Source: Scleromitrula shiraiana (lineage: Eukaryota; Ascomycota; Leotiomycetes; Helotiales; Sclerotiniaceae). From it: DNA of 64,000 bases. Positions 12,631-23,875 of this stretch are shown one piece after another (the first letter of the stretch is position 1; every line of letters starts with the position of its first letter). The notes beneath the pieces are model-generated. The model had not been told where the DNA came from. It saw only the letters and a list, made by a program, of their open reading frames with translations, and did not search any database. The stretch spans positions 496,001 through 560,000 of the forward strand of contig JABELC010000004.1 in assembly GCA_028455995.1 (NCBI GenBank), in the 5' to 3' direction. The position numbers were made by a program, and so were the translations under genes.

Positions 12631-12663
12631 ATCAGATAGCGGCCAGCACAGCGGATCTGATAA
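12631..12663 (+). promoter_or_regulatory. Pair of SreA/Urbs1-type GATA sites
   Basis: ATCAGATAG at 12631-12639 and ATCTGATAA at 12655-12663. The second matches exactly the ATCWGATAA consensus of the fungal iron-sensing GATA repressors (SreA in Aspergillus, Fep1/Urbs1 relatives). The first differs in one base. They lie about 680-710 bp upstream of the siderophore transporter start. The motif match is seen directly; control by an SreA orthologue is inference. Confidence 0.55.
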
Positions 12664-12845
12664 CTTTAAGTTTTAGTTCTAGCGGGGGTGGAACGAAAAA
12701 AAAAAAAAAATATTCTCTTCTCTTCTCATCCACTCAATATGATTGGATCTTACACGATATTGATATCGGACCTTTATGAAAATCATGCGGCCAAAGAGGA
12801 ACACCACACCATACGGCATCATGAGAAGTGTAAAAGGGGGAAGCG

Positions 12846-12888
12846 GGATAAACAGGATAAACAGGATAAACAAGATAAACAGGATAAA
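12846..12888 (+). repeat. 9-bp tandem repeat carrying five GATAA cores
   Basis: Five copies of a 9-bp unit (GGATAAACA type; the fourth copy reads AGATAAACA, the last GGATAAATT). Every copy contains GATAA in the same orientation. It lies about 460-500 bp upstream of the siderophore transporter. Confidence 0.8.
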
Positions 12889-13280
12889 TTCATCTAGGTG
12901 ATTGGTTTATTGGGTTTGGGACAAGATCGGTTTCTCCGACTATCGCTTCGCAGCTTTACGAATTCATGTACCTAGGTACCATGCCCGCCATGTAGGAAGT
13001 TATTACCTACCCTTGCAGCATTAGTCTGATGACGGGTAGGATTTCTAGACATGATAGGTTAGGTGGTGTGGTAAGGTTACATCTGGAGAGAAATATATTG
13101 ACATGGCTTCCCACAAATTTCTACATACATACATACATATACACATACATACATTTCATCGAATCTTTTTTTTTTGTTCCCCTCCTTCATCTATTCATAT
13201 CATATACCTACCTACCTGTATCTCAGAAAGACGAATATCAATCCCAACATCGACATATCTTTCCACGTACACACACGGGG

Positions 13281-13326
13281 AGAGATTGAGATTGAGATTG
13301 AGATTGAGATTGAGATAGAGATAGAT
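13281..13326. repeat. (GAGATT)n microsatellite
   Basis: About seven copies of GAGATT/GAGATA end 18 bp before the start codon at 13344, so the repeat probably lies in the 5' leader of the transporter mRNA. Confidence 0.8.
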
Positions 13327-13343
13327 TAATAATCAATCCCACC

Positions 13344-15487
13344 ATGCGATATCCATGGCGATCCCAAACCGGCAATGGCATAATCGCAACGAACATTGCG
13401 ATTGAAAATCCCCACACACACAGCGCGTCTCCCCCATCCCCCGAACTCGCCGCTGCGAACGACAAGAATGAGGAGATTCGCCAAAATGTAGACGATGGCG
13501 TTAAATCGGCATCGGGATCCAATCTCGCGCAGAGAGACGAGAAACCAGATGAGGAGGCTCAACATGGTGTTCGGGCGGTTGAGGCCGTAACGCTTACATG
13601 GACGAAGCCTCAGTTGGTTCTGGCTTATGCTTTGTAAGTTGTTTTATGTTGTGTTTGGATTTATATTTTGTTTTTGCTGTTTATTTGCTACATATATATA
13701 TATCTATATATATATATATCCATATATAAAAATGGCAATACCATAACACGACCAACCGTTAATATATATTACGACATAGCGTATTCCTCGTCTTCTTCGT
13801 AATCTCAATGCAGCAGCAAATCCAATTCAGTCTCGTGGTGTACGTCACGTCATCATTTGCGCTGCTCCCCCTCGTCAGCACCACCGGCATCGTATCCAGC
13901 ATCATCGGCGGCGTCTTCCGACTCCCCATTGCCAAGTTCGTCGATCTCATTGGCCGCGCCGAGGGCTTTCTCATCATGACGGCGTTTGCTACGCTCGGTC
14001 TGCTCATGATGGCCGCTTGTAAAAATGTCGAGACTTATGCCGCCGCTCAGGTATGCGTTGTCCTGTCCTGTCCTGTCCTGTCCTGTCCTGTCCTGTTCTG
14101 TTACACTTCTCCTCCCGTATGCATCTTGTCTAATTTCATGCTATTGGTCAGGTTTTCTACTGGCTTGGATTCGACGGCATGATGTATGTTCTCGATGTCT
14201 TTATGGCCGATACATCGAGTTTGAAAAATCGAGCATTGGTGTTCGCTTTTTCCACCACTCCATATATCGCCACTACTTGGATTGGCCCGCCAGCGGCTGC
14301 GTCGTTTCTAAAAACGAGCGGATGGCGATGGGGTTATGGTACTTTTGCCATCGTCACCCCCGTGATCACGCTCCCCATTCTCACGCTCTTGTGGTGGAAT
14401 CAAAGGACCGCTGTACAGAAGGGGCTGATTAAGAAATTGCCAAGCGGACGCACGTTCACGGAGAGTTTCGTCTACTATTTTTGGGAATTCGATGGTGAGT
14501 TTGACGAAACGTGATCTTTCCTTTCATAACATTAAACTAATTCACATGTTCCACCCAGTCCTCGGGCTCTTGCTCGTCAGCGCTGGCTTCGTACTCTTCC
14601 TCCTCCCCTTCTCCCTCGCATCCTACCAATCCAAAGGTTGGGCCTCGGGCATGATCATCGCCATGATCGTCCTCGGAATATGCTGTCTCATAGCATTCGC
14701 ACTGTATGAAAAATACATGTCACGGAAAACATTCATTCCGTTTGAACTTCTCACCGATCCAAGCGTCTATGGCGCATGTCTCTGCTCCGCATTCTTCTTC
14801 ATCTCCTTCTACTGCTGGGACTCGTATTTTTTGAACTTCCTCCAAGCCGTGCATGGTCTTAGCGTGGCCCACGCCGGCTACGTATACAACATCTACTCCA
14901 TTGGCTCCTGCTTCTGGGCCGTCGTGATCTCCTACTTAATCCACGTTACTGGACGCTTCAAATGGCTCGCTTTATATTTTGCCGTCCCCGTCCAAATGCT
15001 CGGCGTCGGTCTTATGATTCATTTCCGGCAACCACATCACGGAATCGGCTACGTAATCATGTGTCAGATTTTCATTGCATTCTCTGGAGGAACAATAGTT
15101 ATTTGCGAACAAATGGCCGTCATGGCGGCTGCTCCTCATCGAAATGTGGCGTCCATGCTAGCTCTCATTGGACTCTTTACCTCAGTTGGTGGAGCAATCG
15201 GTCTCGCTATTTCGGGCGCCATCTACACGAATCGATTTCCTGCGGCGCTTGCTCAGAAAATCAGCAATGAAACTTTGGCTGCGGAGTTATATGGGAGCTT
15301 GGTGGTGCAGCTCGAGTATCCAATGGGTAGTCCTGAACGTGATGCGGTTTTATATGCATATGGTGATGCGATGAAGTGGTTATCAACTGCGGGATTGATT
15401 TTCTTGATTCCGTGTTTTGTGTTCGTGGGGATTTGGAAGGATTTTAAAATTAAGGATATGAAACAGGTCAAGGGCACTGTGGCTTAA
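13344..15487 (+). CDS. Siderophore-iron transporter, MFS superfamily (SIT family, MirB-like)
   Basis: Four exons: 13344-13633, 13780-14050, 14152-14494 and 14559-15487, giving 610 residues. ACC precedes the ATG. A hydrophilic, acidic N-terminal tail of about 90 residues leads into WTKPQLVLAYALFVFLVFFVIS, the first membrane helix. The rest is a run of about 12-14 hydrophobic helices typical of the fungal SIT/ARN family, which import ferric siderophores by proton symport across the plasma or endosomal membrane. Family-like segments include the loop RLPIAKFVDLIGRAEG, FDGMMYVLDVFMADTSSLKNR and a conserved C-terminal YGDAMKWLSTAG. Intron 2 carries a TGTCC pentamer repeat. The upstream GATA-type sites fit iron repression. 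The substrate cannot be told from sequence. Confidence 0.92.
14059..14100. repeat. (TGTCC)n pentanucleotide repeat inside an intron
   Basis: Roughly seven to eight copies of TGTCC occupy the 5' half of intron 2 of the siderophore transporter, eight bases after the donor at 14051. It is likely to be length-polymorphic. Confidence 0.85.
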
Positions 15488-16950
15488 AATCTGGTTTTTT
15501 TTTGGGTTGCGTTGCTTTGCTTTGGATGTTTAGATGCTTTGAAAAGATATTTCTTTCCTACCTTTATACCCATTTTGAGATGGTTTTGATGATTAAATAA
15601 TAGAGACGAGGGAGAAGGGAATGAAAGTCAATTGAGTGTGCTGAATGCATGATATCAATATTTTGTGAACAAATTTGATTATTTGAAAGTGTCCATCTTA
15701 GCTATTAGATATTTGAAGAACAGAATGGGAAATAATTAATCTTACATATCTCTCAACCTTTTGTATATGTCTATCAAAAGTCGAGATGATGTCATCTCCT
15801 AAGGGTCCTGCACGTAAACCGAATCAAAACCATAAAACAGCTTTAGAGGTATAGATTTTCAAGGTCTTCACTAAAAAAATATATGATGCAGAAGTGGGTA
15901 ACAGGTATAAGATCAGAAATTTGATACGAGCCAAAATTCACATGGCCTATCCGTCATCTTAGTAACATTCGTTTTCGGGCAGATGTCTATGACACTGTTA
16001 TATCAGATCGGAAGTAATAGGCCGATGCAACATAACAACGGCATGCGGTAGCAGTGGCTAGGAGCCGTAATTCCGGTATTTCAATTATTCAGGGAATCGA
16101 GTACGAAATGGTAGAATAGAGACAGTTTAGTTGATACGAGTATGCATATAGTTCTCATTCGACTTGGATATGACTTCATAGTGGTCAGTCGATATTATGA
16201 GGAAAGGAAGTTCTCAACCTCTACCACTTGATGTAATGTAATGGAATTCCGATAACAACAACCTCGTACCTCAGCCTAGGAATTTAGTTTGAGTATCCAT
16301 CAATATATACTAGAGAGCTATATCATATGCTCTCCTCCATATTTCTGGCTATACTATAATTTTCTCCACACGTACAGAACAGAGAAATTTGACTCCTTAT
16401 AACATAGCAAACAAATAAAACAAACTTTAAGAAAGAGAACACAAACAAATGACTTAAACACCGACATACATACAGTACATCGGATCGTTAAGGTACCGGA
16501 AGGTACCGGTAAGTACGGATTATGGATGTCCAAAGCAAAGGAAGGAAAAAAAGTTCCGATGTTGCTTCACTCGACGTTCTATCTATTTTCTTCTTCTTCT
16601 TCTCTTTTTAGAATAAGTTGGAAGTGGCATTGATCAAAGTGTTATATAGCATGTGCAGCAGATAAATAAATGAATGAATGCAGAACTATCTTGCATTTCA
16701 ACGTCTGTAAAGTAAAGAATGATATGCTGAAATGTTGTTTCTTTCCTGAATTGATCATCTATTGTATGCATCAGAGATCATTTTCTTCGTTTCTTTTATG
16801 TATCCTGTACATATATGCATACGGAGTGGAGCTGAAAGATGTACCTATGTAGGTATATTGTATGACAATGCAATTCGGAAGTTATGTTGGGTTATGTTGC
16901 TGGGGAGTTGATTGATTGCGATCTACATTGAAAGTAAAAGTAGAAGTAAA

Positions 16951-17056
16951 AGCAGAAGCAGAAGCAGAAGCACAGAAGCAGAAGCAGAAGCAGAAGCAGA
17001 AGCAGAAGCAGAAGCAGAAGCAGAAGCAGAAGCAAAAGCAGAAGCAAAAGCAAAGG
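16951..17056. repeat. (GCAGAA)n hexanucleotide repeat
   Basis: About 17 near-perfect copies of AGCAGA/GCAGAA. Because six is a multiple of three, the run opens frames on both strands (Ala-Glu on plus; Leu or Ser/Ala runs on minus). These are artefacts of the repeat and are not called as genes. Confidence 0.9.
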
Positions 17057-17971
17057 CAAGCAATGAAAACGTTGAAGCAATGATATCTATGAATAGTAAA
17101 AGTATTGAAGGTACATACATATTTTATTTATTGCATTAGTGATAGGATCGAAGAAGAACACCTCATCGTCATCGTCGTCAATATGATTGATATCTTGATC
17201 CATCCATTCTCACTCTTTCTCACTCTTTTAGTTATTAGTTTTATAGTTCTATCGATCGATAAAACTCCACCAAGATCAAGTTGTGCTGTAGATATTTTTG
17301 GATATTACTCTAATAAATACATTATCGTCTCTACTATCAAATTATCCACTTTTCATTTATTGTCAAGCCAATTGAATCTTCAATTTCACTTCTAGATTTT
17401 GCTGCTAATGTGCTAAGGGAAAGCCAAGATTACGCTAAGCTAAGACATCTTCTACATTGGGTATAGCTCTATTATGTCAATTAGGAATATATCCGAATCA
17501 CATGATTCTCGGTATAAGTTTCCCCGCGCTCAGCATTCAAACCAAATGGCCCGGCCGGCAGTGGAGTCGTTTTTTGTGGTTACATTTTGATATCTTCGTG
17601 GAGAAGGTATCAGGAAGGCGTAGACCCAAGGAGGTGTGAAAGATGTGAAGACGTGAAGATGTGAAGGTGTGAAGGTGTGACGGTGTGAAGGTGTTGAAGT
17701 GTAATTGAATCGTAAAAGTGAGCCATATGAAATAAAATACTTATAATGATTGCAAGATCTTCAAACCTCCTTTTCTGATATATCTTCACAAGCAACAATA
17801 GTAATAATAAGAAGGAAGAAAGGGAGGGAAAAGGGAGAAGTAGAAGAAGAAAAATAAAAATAAAAATAAAAATAAAAAAAAGGAGTACCTACCAAGAAGT
17901 TACGAAAAGTATTTATCAACCAATTGATACACAACATTAATGACATAGTACAAAATATTCAAATAGCAAAT

Positions 17972-18044
17972 ATATCTTGAATATCTTGAATATCTTGAAT
18001 ATCTTGAATATCTTGAATATCTTGAATATCTTGAATATCTTGAA
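17972..18044. repeat. 9-bp tandem repeat ATCTTGAAT
   Basis: About eight uninterrupted copies of the 9-mer ATCTTGAAT. There is no coding context. Confidence 0.9.
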
Positions 18045-18649
18045 GTTCTCAACAAGTCAATTTCTTTCTTTTTAAATATTCAATGATCAGATCAATTTGA
18101 AGAAGTACCAAAATACTTATACTCGTATACCAAAAAACATCGGATTAATAGGTACGTCGTCCTTTCATCATCTACATATCCCCATTTTATTTATCTTCGT
18201 TTCGTTTCAGATTATCCTTCTGCTTTCAAGGGGCTCCCTTTTTTTTTGTTTTTTTTTTTCTTATTTTTTCTTATTTTTTTATTCTTCTTCTTCAATCTCC
18301 TGTCAATACGCATTACGCACGGCTGTCTACGTTACTGTACAATCTACCTGTGCTTGCCCACTCTCTATCATCCTATCTACCCTTTATGAGCCTTTATGAC
18401 CCTTTATGTACTTTCTTCATAAAATTCCGAAGTTATTGGTTATCACGTTTAAAATGACAAGTTGGAAAATCCTTGCCATATTAATAACTTTTATACCTTA
18501 CACTCACCGGTACCCCCAGAAAGTAGGATAAGGAGAGGAAAGAGAAAAAGTTAAACCCCCTTTTATCCATTCATTCCATCTGCCGTTACTAGTAACAAGG
18601 AACACCAAAAAGAGAAAAAAAAGAGAGTAGGTAATCAAAGCCGAAGAGG

Positions 18650-18755
18650 GAGAGAGAAGAAGAAGAGGAAGAGGAAGAAAAAGAAAAAGAAGAAGAAGAA
18701 GGAAAAGAAGGAAAAGAAGAAAAAGAAGAAAAAGAAGAAAGAAAAAATTAATAAA
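18650..18755. repeat. Polypurine (GAA/GGAA) tract
   Basis: Roughly 100 bases made almost only of A and G on the plus strand, in GAAGAAGAGG and AAAGAAG units. Such homopurine tracts can form triplex-like structures and are common in fungal promoters; no function is shown. Confidence 0.8.
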
Positions 18756-19750
18756 AAATTAATAAAAGTGAAAGTGAATGTACACTCTACACTGTACCTA
18801 CCTTCTACCAATTATTATTATTATTTATTTATATTGTACAGTAGTAAAGTATATTGTACAGTAGTAAAGTACAGCTTTACGAGATAAACAACAACAAAAT
18901 CTTTCATAACTTCTTCTCTACAATCCATTGGCGGTCCATCCATCATCACCTTACATTCACACCTGATTCTCAACCCCCATTCAATTCATTACAATCGTTT
19001 TCTTTAATTTTATTATAACTTCAAATTTTTATTCAATTCATAAATTGATGAACTTGAGAGCTTGAGAGCTTGAGAACTTGAGAACTTCTTACTAACAACA
19101 TACTTTCATCGTACCTTTCAATAGATCTGATCTAATCCGTTCATCGATACAACCCATACCATACCATACAATACAATACGATACAATTCAATTCAATTCA
19201 ATACAATACAATACAATACAATTGGATTCATACAAATACGAATACTACTTATTATCTGATTTATTAATATTCTCATTCGAAATCTACATACAATCTCATT
19301 ACAATCTCATAATAGAGACATTCGAAGCCAGCGCGCAAAAGTTCCAAAGAGACGAACCAATTACTTTCACTTTGTTGAGAAACTTCACAAGAAAATAATA
19401 AATTTGGTACGTGCGAAACTTCGTATTCCTGCATGAATTGTACATCACCCCATCCAAATACATTTCAAAAAGCTTCAATAAAACAAAAAAAAAACATAAC
19501 ATCTATCTTTGAACATTTGTCTTCTTTGGTTTTCTTTCTTTAAAGGAGTTATTCTATTGTCATTTGCGCTTTCGAGTCAATACCGAAACTTTACAACCAT
19601 CGATTTGGATTTGTTGATTTAATAGAAGAAGAAGCTAATTTCCCATCTTCTTTGCCGATAGAGATTAAAATAAAATAAACCTCCTACCTTCTTCATTCTT
19701 CACCACAACAACAACAACACATTCGATCCTTCTACATCAATCATAAAACA

Positions 19751-21870
19751 ATGGGTAAGCAAGCTATTTCATTTTTCATCGAGGAACTCAATATCTGGAA
19801 AGAGATGGAAACAATCAAGACATATTCGAATGCGACAAATAATCAATCAACATTCTCGTCATTCGAATTCCAAATATATTCCAGCACACTCTTTTCGACC
19901 TTCTCTCAGGGCAGACACATCACCGCTACAGTCAAGAAGTTTCGCTGCTGGGTTTGGCAATCTCGCAGACTCAGATCAATTCATTGAAGATCTCAAAAGG
20001 TCAACGTTGCCAATTCATCAAAAAATCGGTATGGATGAACAACAACGACAATTAATTGGATACCAGCAAGCAATGAATTTTGTCCAAAATTGGGGTAGTT
20101 CCTATCAACAGTCTGGTGCTCCTCAACAGTTTGGTGTAGCTCGTTCAGAAAGTACAAACAGGGGTATAATATTGCCTAAGGAATCTATGGACAGCAACGA
20201 TCAACGTGTCTACCCTGGGAGTTTACATCGACATCATCGAGGAATTACTCGCGGTCAATTCCGAAGCATGCTCGATATTGAAGATGCTCCGAGTTTAGAA
20301 CATATCTCTGTGGACCATAATGAATCAATGGAACTATGGGTGGCAGACAAGCTACAACAAGCTTCTCGAAATCATAGTACTACCTCGAAAGACTGGGCTG
20401 ACATTTTACCTCTCTATACAGCTACTAACGGAGCCCCCGTACCTTCTCGTACATCCCCGATTCCTAATGGAAAACCATCATCCCCTCTCGAAATTCCAAC
20501 GACCGTCAGTTCATCAGATCCTAAAATTGCCGCTCAACAAGCAAGTGATATGAAGAACATCGTTCGAAGAAAGTTGACAGGATACGTTGGATTTGCAAAC
20601 TTGCCAAATCAATGGCACCGAAAAAGTGTCCGCAAAGGATTCAACTTTAATGTTATGGTTGTTGGTATGTAAAGCTATTTTGAGTGTTGTAATGTTATCT
20701 TTGCTAACTCTCTATAGGTGAGTCTGGACTTGGAAAATCAACACTAGTCAACACCCTTTTCAACACTTCTCTATACCCACCTAGAGAACGCAAAGGACCA
20801 AGTCTTGATATCATTCCAAAAACTGTCTCTATCCAATCAATCAGTGCCGACATCGAGGAAAATGGTGTTCGTTTACGTTTGACTGTGGTTGATACTCCAG
20901 GTTTTGGTGATTTCGTTAACAACGATGAGTCATGGAGACCAATCGTGGACAACATTGAGCAACGCTTCGATGCCTACTTAGATGCCGAAAATAAGGTTAA
21001 CCGTATGAACATCGTCGACAACCGCGTACACGCTTGTGTTTATTTCATTCAACCAACTGGACACGCATTGAAGCCTTTGGATGTTGAAGTTATGCGCAGA
21101 CTTCATACCAAGGTCAATTTGATTCCAGTCATTGCCAAGGCTGATACTTTGACCGATGAGGAAATCACAGCTTTCAAGCTAAGAGTAAGAAATGTGGCTT
21201 GCAGATTTCTTAAACCCAGACTAACTTGTTTCAGATCTTGGCTGATATCAAACACCACGACATTCAAATCTTCGAAGGACCTCACTACGAGAAAGATGAT
21301 GAGGAGACTATTGCCGAGAACAAGGAGATTATGGACAAAGTACCATTCGCTGTTGTTGGTGCTAATACCGAAGTAACCAATACCGATGGTCGTAAGGTTC
21401 GAGGACGTAGCTACCCATGGGGTACTATTGAAGTTGATAACGAGGAACACTGCGATTTCGTCAAGCTACGACAAATGCTTATCCGAACACACATGGAGGA
21501 ACTTAAGGAACACACCAACAACGCTTTATATGAGAATTACAGATCTGATAAGCTTACTTCTATGGGTGTTGCTCAAGATCCTAGCGTCTTCAAGGAGGTC
21601 AATCCAGCCGTTAAGCAAGAGGAAGAACGTACCCTCCACGAACAAAAGCTTGCCAAGATGGAGGCTGAAATGAAGATGGTATTCCAACAAAAGGTTGCTG
21701 AGAAGGAGAGCAAGTTGAAGCAGAGTGAAGAAGAGCTGTACGCACGTCATCGTGAGATGAAAGAACAACTCGAACGCCAACGTCAAGAACTTGAGGAGAA
21801 GAAGTCAAGACTTGAGAGTGGAAGACCAATAGAAAAGGAACCAAAGAGAAAGGGTTTCTCACTTCGTTAA
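19751..21870 (+). CDS. CDC3: Septin, CDC3/AspB type
   Basis: Exons 19751-19754, 19885-20664, 20718-21184 and 21235-21870 give 628 residues. Exon 1 is only ATGG followed by a GTAAGC donor. A second in-frame acceptor at 19914 would remove 10 residues, so the extreme N-terminus is uncertain. Septins are GTP-binding proteins that assemble hetero-oligomeric filaments at septa, hyphal tips and appressoria. Visible: a long Ser/Pro-rich N-terminal extension (about 260 residues); the polybasic stretch VRRKLTGYVGFANLPNQ; P-loop GESGLGKS; G3 motif DTPGFGD; G4 motif AKAD; the septin unique element ending near RSYPWGTIEV; and a C-terminal coiled coil of about 100 residues rich in Glu and Lys. The N-terminal extension plus the C-terminal coiled coil fits the CDC3 group rather than CDC10 or CDC11. 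Confidence 0.92.
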
Positions 21871-23875
21871 AATACTTTGACTATCATCACCAAAGGACCT
21901 GCCTTTCTTGCAATGGTACCGACACACGACATAACCAACACTTTACTTTTTCAATTCATGTTCTCTTTAATCATTGATTCTTAATACTGGTGGTTGACGA
22001 AGGTGAGCGTAGGTGATGGGTGAGATTGGGAGGGCGAAATTGGTGGGAGCGAGCGATGGGCTTTCTGCTAGGCTGGTCGTTTGGTGCCTGGCAATACATA
22101 AAAAGGTCTTGCTTACATTGTTGCATTTCAAATATCGAGTGTAACATTCTGAGGGAGTTCTCTTTTTATTTTAATACAGCACAAACAAGCATATGGAAAT
22201 GATGGATGGATTGGAATGGAATGGATGGAGAAACTTTTACTTTCAAACAAAAGATCAATTACGGGATGGAAATGCGCTTTCTATAAAATTTGGCCATGTC
22301 TATTCTTTCTTTCTCAACTTTTTTATCTTATTATTCTTTCCTTGTTTTGCCTTGCCTTTGATTTCTTTGCGTGGTGGAGGGATGGATGGATGGATGAAAT
22401 CTTTTCATTTTCCTTATTTTCAATTTTCTTTTTTTTCCAACTTGGGAATCAATATTATGTATGTATTTATTATGATTGATAGCTCCAGATCAGAAAGACC
22501 ACATCAGACCATAACAGGACAGACCAGGCCAGATTGCTACTACTTACTTACTTGCCTCTTCTTCTTCTGAACTTATTTATTGATCTCCCTTCTTCTTTTT
22601 CTTCTTCTTCCTTCCTTCTTTCCTGCTGCTATTTGCTCCCACTTTCTTTTCTTACGTTTTTTTTTTTTTTTTTTTTTCTTTTTCCCTTTTTGTTACCCAC
22701 CTTTTGCTTTGTATTCATGCATGTCCGGTCTGCTATGCCATTCTTACTTACTTGCTTGCTTATTTACTTGCTTGCTTGCTTCTTGTGAGATTAATGGGAT
22801 GGGATGAGTGTACGGGTATGATATGCTTGGATTGAAATGAAGTGAACTGGACTGAACTGGACTGAACTGAACTGAACTGAATTGAACATACTACTTATTT
22901 ATTTACTTTATTACTTATTTACTTTACTTATTTACTTGACTTGACTTAACTTTTGCTTTGTAATGAAGGGAGAGAATGGAATGTAGGGAGGAAATGGAGA
23001 AACGAGGGGCTTTGCTAAGAATGCAAATTTGTGGGTTGGATTGGTGGATGGGTGATGATGGTGAGGGGGGTGGGTGATGATGGTGAGTGCGTTAGATAGA
23101 TAGATAGATAGATATTAAATTGGATTTTTTGTGGATTATGGGTTTGTTTGTTTGTTTGTGTGATTTTGTGGGAGATTGTGAGTGAGATTGGGATTGGGGT
23201 TGGGATTGGGATTGGGATTGTGAGCAGGTTGGAGATGGAGATGAAGATGGAGATGGAGACGGGGATGATGGGTGGGTAGAAGTTTGAAGCAGATGGATGG
23301 ATGGATGGACTACCGGTATTGCTATGGGTGTTGTGGTGTAGTAGTGTAGTGTAGAATGCAGTGTAGTAAACAAGATGAGATGATATGCGAGAACAACATA
23401 TAGAAAGGGGAGAGTGGGTAAATGAGCGAGTTATCATTTGAAATTGGGTTTCCTTCCTGTATTGATCTTTGTTTGTTTGTTCTTTCTATCGGATAATAGT
23501 TAATAAACAATTCCACCCCTTCCCCACTCTCGTTCCCATTGCTTACATAGATCGCTAATCCCACACTCCTAACCAAAATACAATATTATCGAACCTCTGC
23601 GTAAATATGTACAATCTGTAAAAAAAAAATGCATCCAAATACATGGGGATTTGATGTATTAAGTAAAACCTCAAACCGAGCTGGTAGATTCCGGATGTCC
23701 TCTCGATAAATTGCCAAGATCGTAAAGTAAGTAAGTAAGTAAGTAAGTAGTGTGATTCCAACCCGAGATCGCCAATCAACTTTATATCGCTATCGAGATC
23801 GTGAACGCATACAGAACAGATACAGATACAGATACAGCGTCACGGAACCTTCCCCGTCGTATTTTGTCACCGCAT
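21871..23875. other. Intergenic region, pyrimidine-rich and repeat-rich
   Basis: No gene seen. The region holds GGATGGAT runs, long TTC/T-rich tracts (about 22560-22690), TTGCTTGC and ACTGAACTGA repeats (22841-22886), GATA repeats (23093-23114), GGGATT repeats (about 23181-23222) and an AAGT run (23725-23749) close to the PQ-loop gene. Confidence 0.6.

Larger units (their letters stand above)
11630..13343. other. Intergenic region and promoter of siderophore transporter
   Basis: No coding sequence is supported. The region is AT-rich. Its interest is regulatory: it carries GATA-factor-type sites at 12631-12639 and 12655-12663, a tandem GGATAA repeat at 12846-12888 and a GAGATT microsatellite at 13281-13326 just before the start codon at 13344. 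Confidence 0.6.
15488..19750. other. Long gene-free, repeat-rich region upstream of the septin gene
   Basis: About 4.2 kb without a supportable gene. Open frames here coincide with simple repeats or with T-rich tracts. Contents seen: (GCAGAA)n at 16951-17056, a GTGAAGGT-type repeat at 17635-17695, a 9-bp ATCTTGAAT repeat at 17972-18044, poly-T around 18240-18290, a purine-only tract at about 18650-18755, and ACAAT/ATTCA pentamers at 19147-19223. The part nearest 19751 is likely promoter and long 5' leader of the septin mRNA. Confidence 0.6.

Noticed and set aside
16912..17139. Open frames rich in Ala-Glu (plus) or Leu and Ser/Ala (minus)
   Set aside because: They are produced entirely by the (GCAGAA)n repeat and exist on both strands.
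21871..23875. Genes in Ser/Pro/Phe-rich frames
   Set aside because: All coincide with pyrimidine tracts or short tandem repeats and lack any domain.
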